DNA from: Viridibacillus sp050279675
Lineage (GTDB): Bacteria; Bacillota; Bacilli; Bacillales_A; Planococcaceae
DNA: 64,000 nucleotides
NCBI RefSeq assembly: GCF_050279675.1
Contig: NZ_JBNNUK010000008.1
Coordinates: 96,827-160,826, forward strand
Direction of reading: 5' to 3'
Positions within the stretch are counted from its first letter, which is position 1. Each line of letters opens with the position of its first letter. Position numbers and translations under genes: made by a program. The notes beneath the pieces are model-generated. The model searched no databases and had not been told where the DNA came from. It worked only from the letters and a program-made list of their open reading frames with translations. This document shows positions 63,906 through 64,000 of this stretch, piece after piece.

Positions 63906-64000
63906 TGAACTGACCCAAGAAAGTTAGACATATTTATTTAAGCAGCTTCTAAGACCTGAGTTCGGTATTCCACCGGGCTTAGGTCTTTTAATTTTTCCTT
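63906..64000 (-). mobile_element. End of an IS3-family insertion sequence, truncated by the window
   Basis: The right-hand end of the window enters an IS element on the minus strand. The putative terminal inverted repeat TGAACTGACCCAAGAAAGTT starts at 63906 and resembles IS150-group ends (TG...GACCC...GTTAGACA). It is 18 bases after the zupT stop. The rest of the element is outside the window. Confidence 0.82.
63938..64000 (-). CDS. IS3-family transposase OrfB, last 20 codons
   Basis: Reading the minus strand from the window edge, the frame gives KEKLKDLSPVEYRTQVLEAA and then TAA at 63938. The block LSPVEYR is the conserved end of the DDE integrase OrfB of IS3-family (IS150 group) elements. 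The DDE catalytic domain would lie beyond the window. Whether the element is intact cannot be told. Confidence 0.85.
   Translation of the reverse strand, partial: KEKLKDLSPVEYRTQVLEAA

Noticed and set aside
1..64000. CRISPR arrays, tRNA or rRNA genes, prophage modules.
   Set aside because: No regularly spaced repeats, tRNA-like cloverleafs, rRNA blocks or phage structural genes were seen on either strand.

Overview
The window is a low-GC chromosomal segment from a Gram-positive, Bacillus-like bacterium. The best guess is a Lysinibacillus/Solibacillus-type member of the Planococcaceae, but this rests on gene content and protein style rather than any marker gene. Supporting signs are strong AGGAGG-type ribosome binding sites, frequent GTG and TTG starts, T-box leaders, LTA synthase, a SigV/RsiV pair, NfeD-flotillin and a ydaJKLMN-type polysaccharide operon. 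No rRNA, tRNA or CRISPR array was seen, and no prophage.

Layout. 0-6.4 kb: 3' end of a PlsC acyltransferase, a small XRE regulator, signal peptidase I, a very large MMPL exporter, a wrecked zinc metallopeptidase remnant and a YebC-family protein (YeeI). 6.4-14.1 kb: an AT-rich leader, then five overlapping genes (ydaJ-K-L-M-N type) for a membrane glycan synthase. Its second gene is a degenerate GGDEF protein whose c-di-GMP-binding I-site is preserved. 14.2-23.6 kb: housekeeping and accessory genes (AAA ATPase, GNAT, YdcF, two Nudix proteins, SEC-C protein, M3 peptidase, LTA synthase, AI-2E-family permease). 23.7-31.7 kb: prolyl-tRNA synthetase behind a proline T-box, histidine phosphatase, a decayed acetyltransferase, a hydrolase, a YdfJ-like MMPL protein, and a Pit phosphate transporter with its DUF47 partner. 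31.9-40 kb: nfeD-floT behind a SigW-like promoter, a PCYCGC lipoprotein, fumarase, sigV-rsiV and a MacB-type ABC exporter. 40-47 kb: Fur-controlled efeO-efeB-efeU iron uptake, a methyltransferase, and an NhaC-family transporter behind a T-box with a tyrosine specifier. 47-56 kb: acyl-CoA synthetase, PutP, a VOC protein, HflX, an ABC exporter and a POT peptide transporter. 56.5-60.7 kb: a Fur-controlled yclNOPQ-type siderophore importer followed by a heme-monooxygenase-like gene. 60.8-64 kb: PAP2 phosphatase, MFS transporter, ZIP transporter, and the end of an IS3-family element cut by the window edge.

Three themes stand out. One is iron acquisition, with two Fur regulons about 13 kb apart. 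The second is cell-envelope stress and modification (SigW-like and SigV-like promoters, flotillin, LTA synthase, the glycan operon). The third is tRNA-sensing control, with two T-boxes. Most genes have recognisable families. The less ordinary material is the tyrosine-type T-box transporter, the c-di-GMP-receptor glycan operon, the PCYCGC lipoprotein beside flotillin, and several gene remnants.
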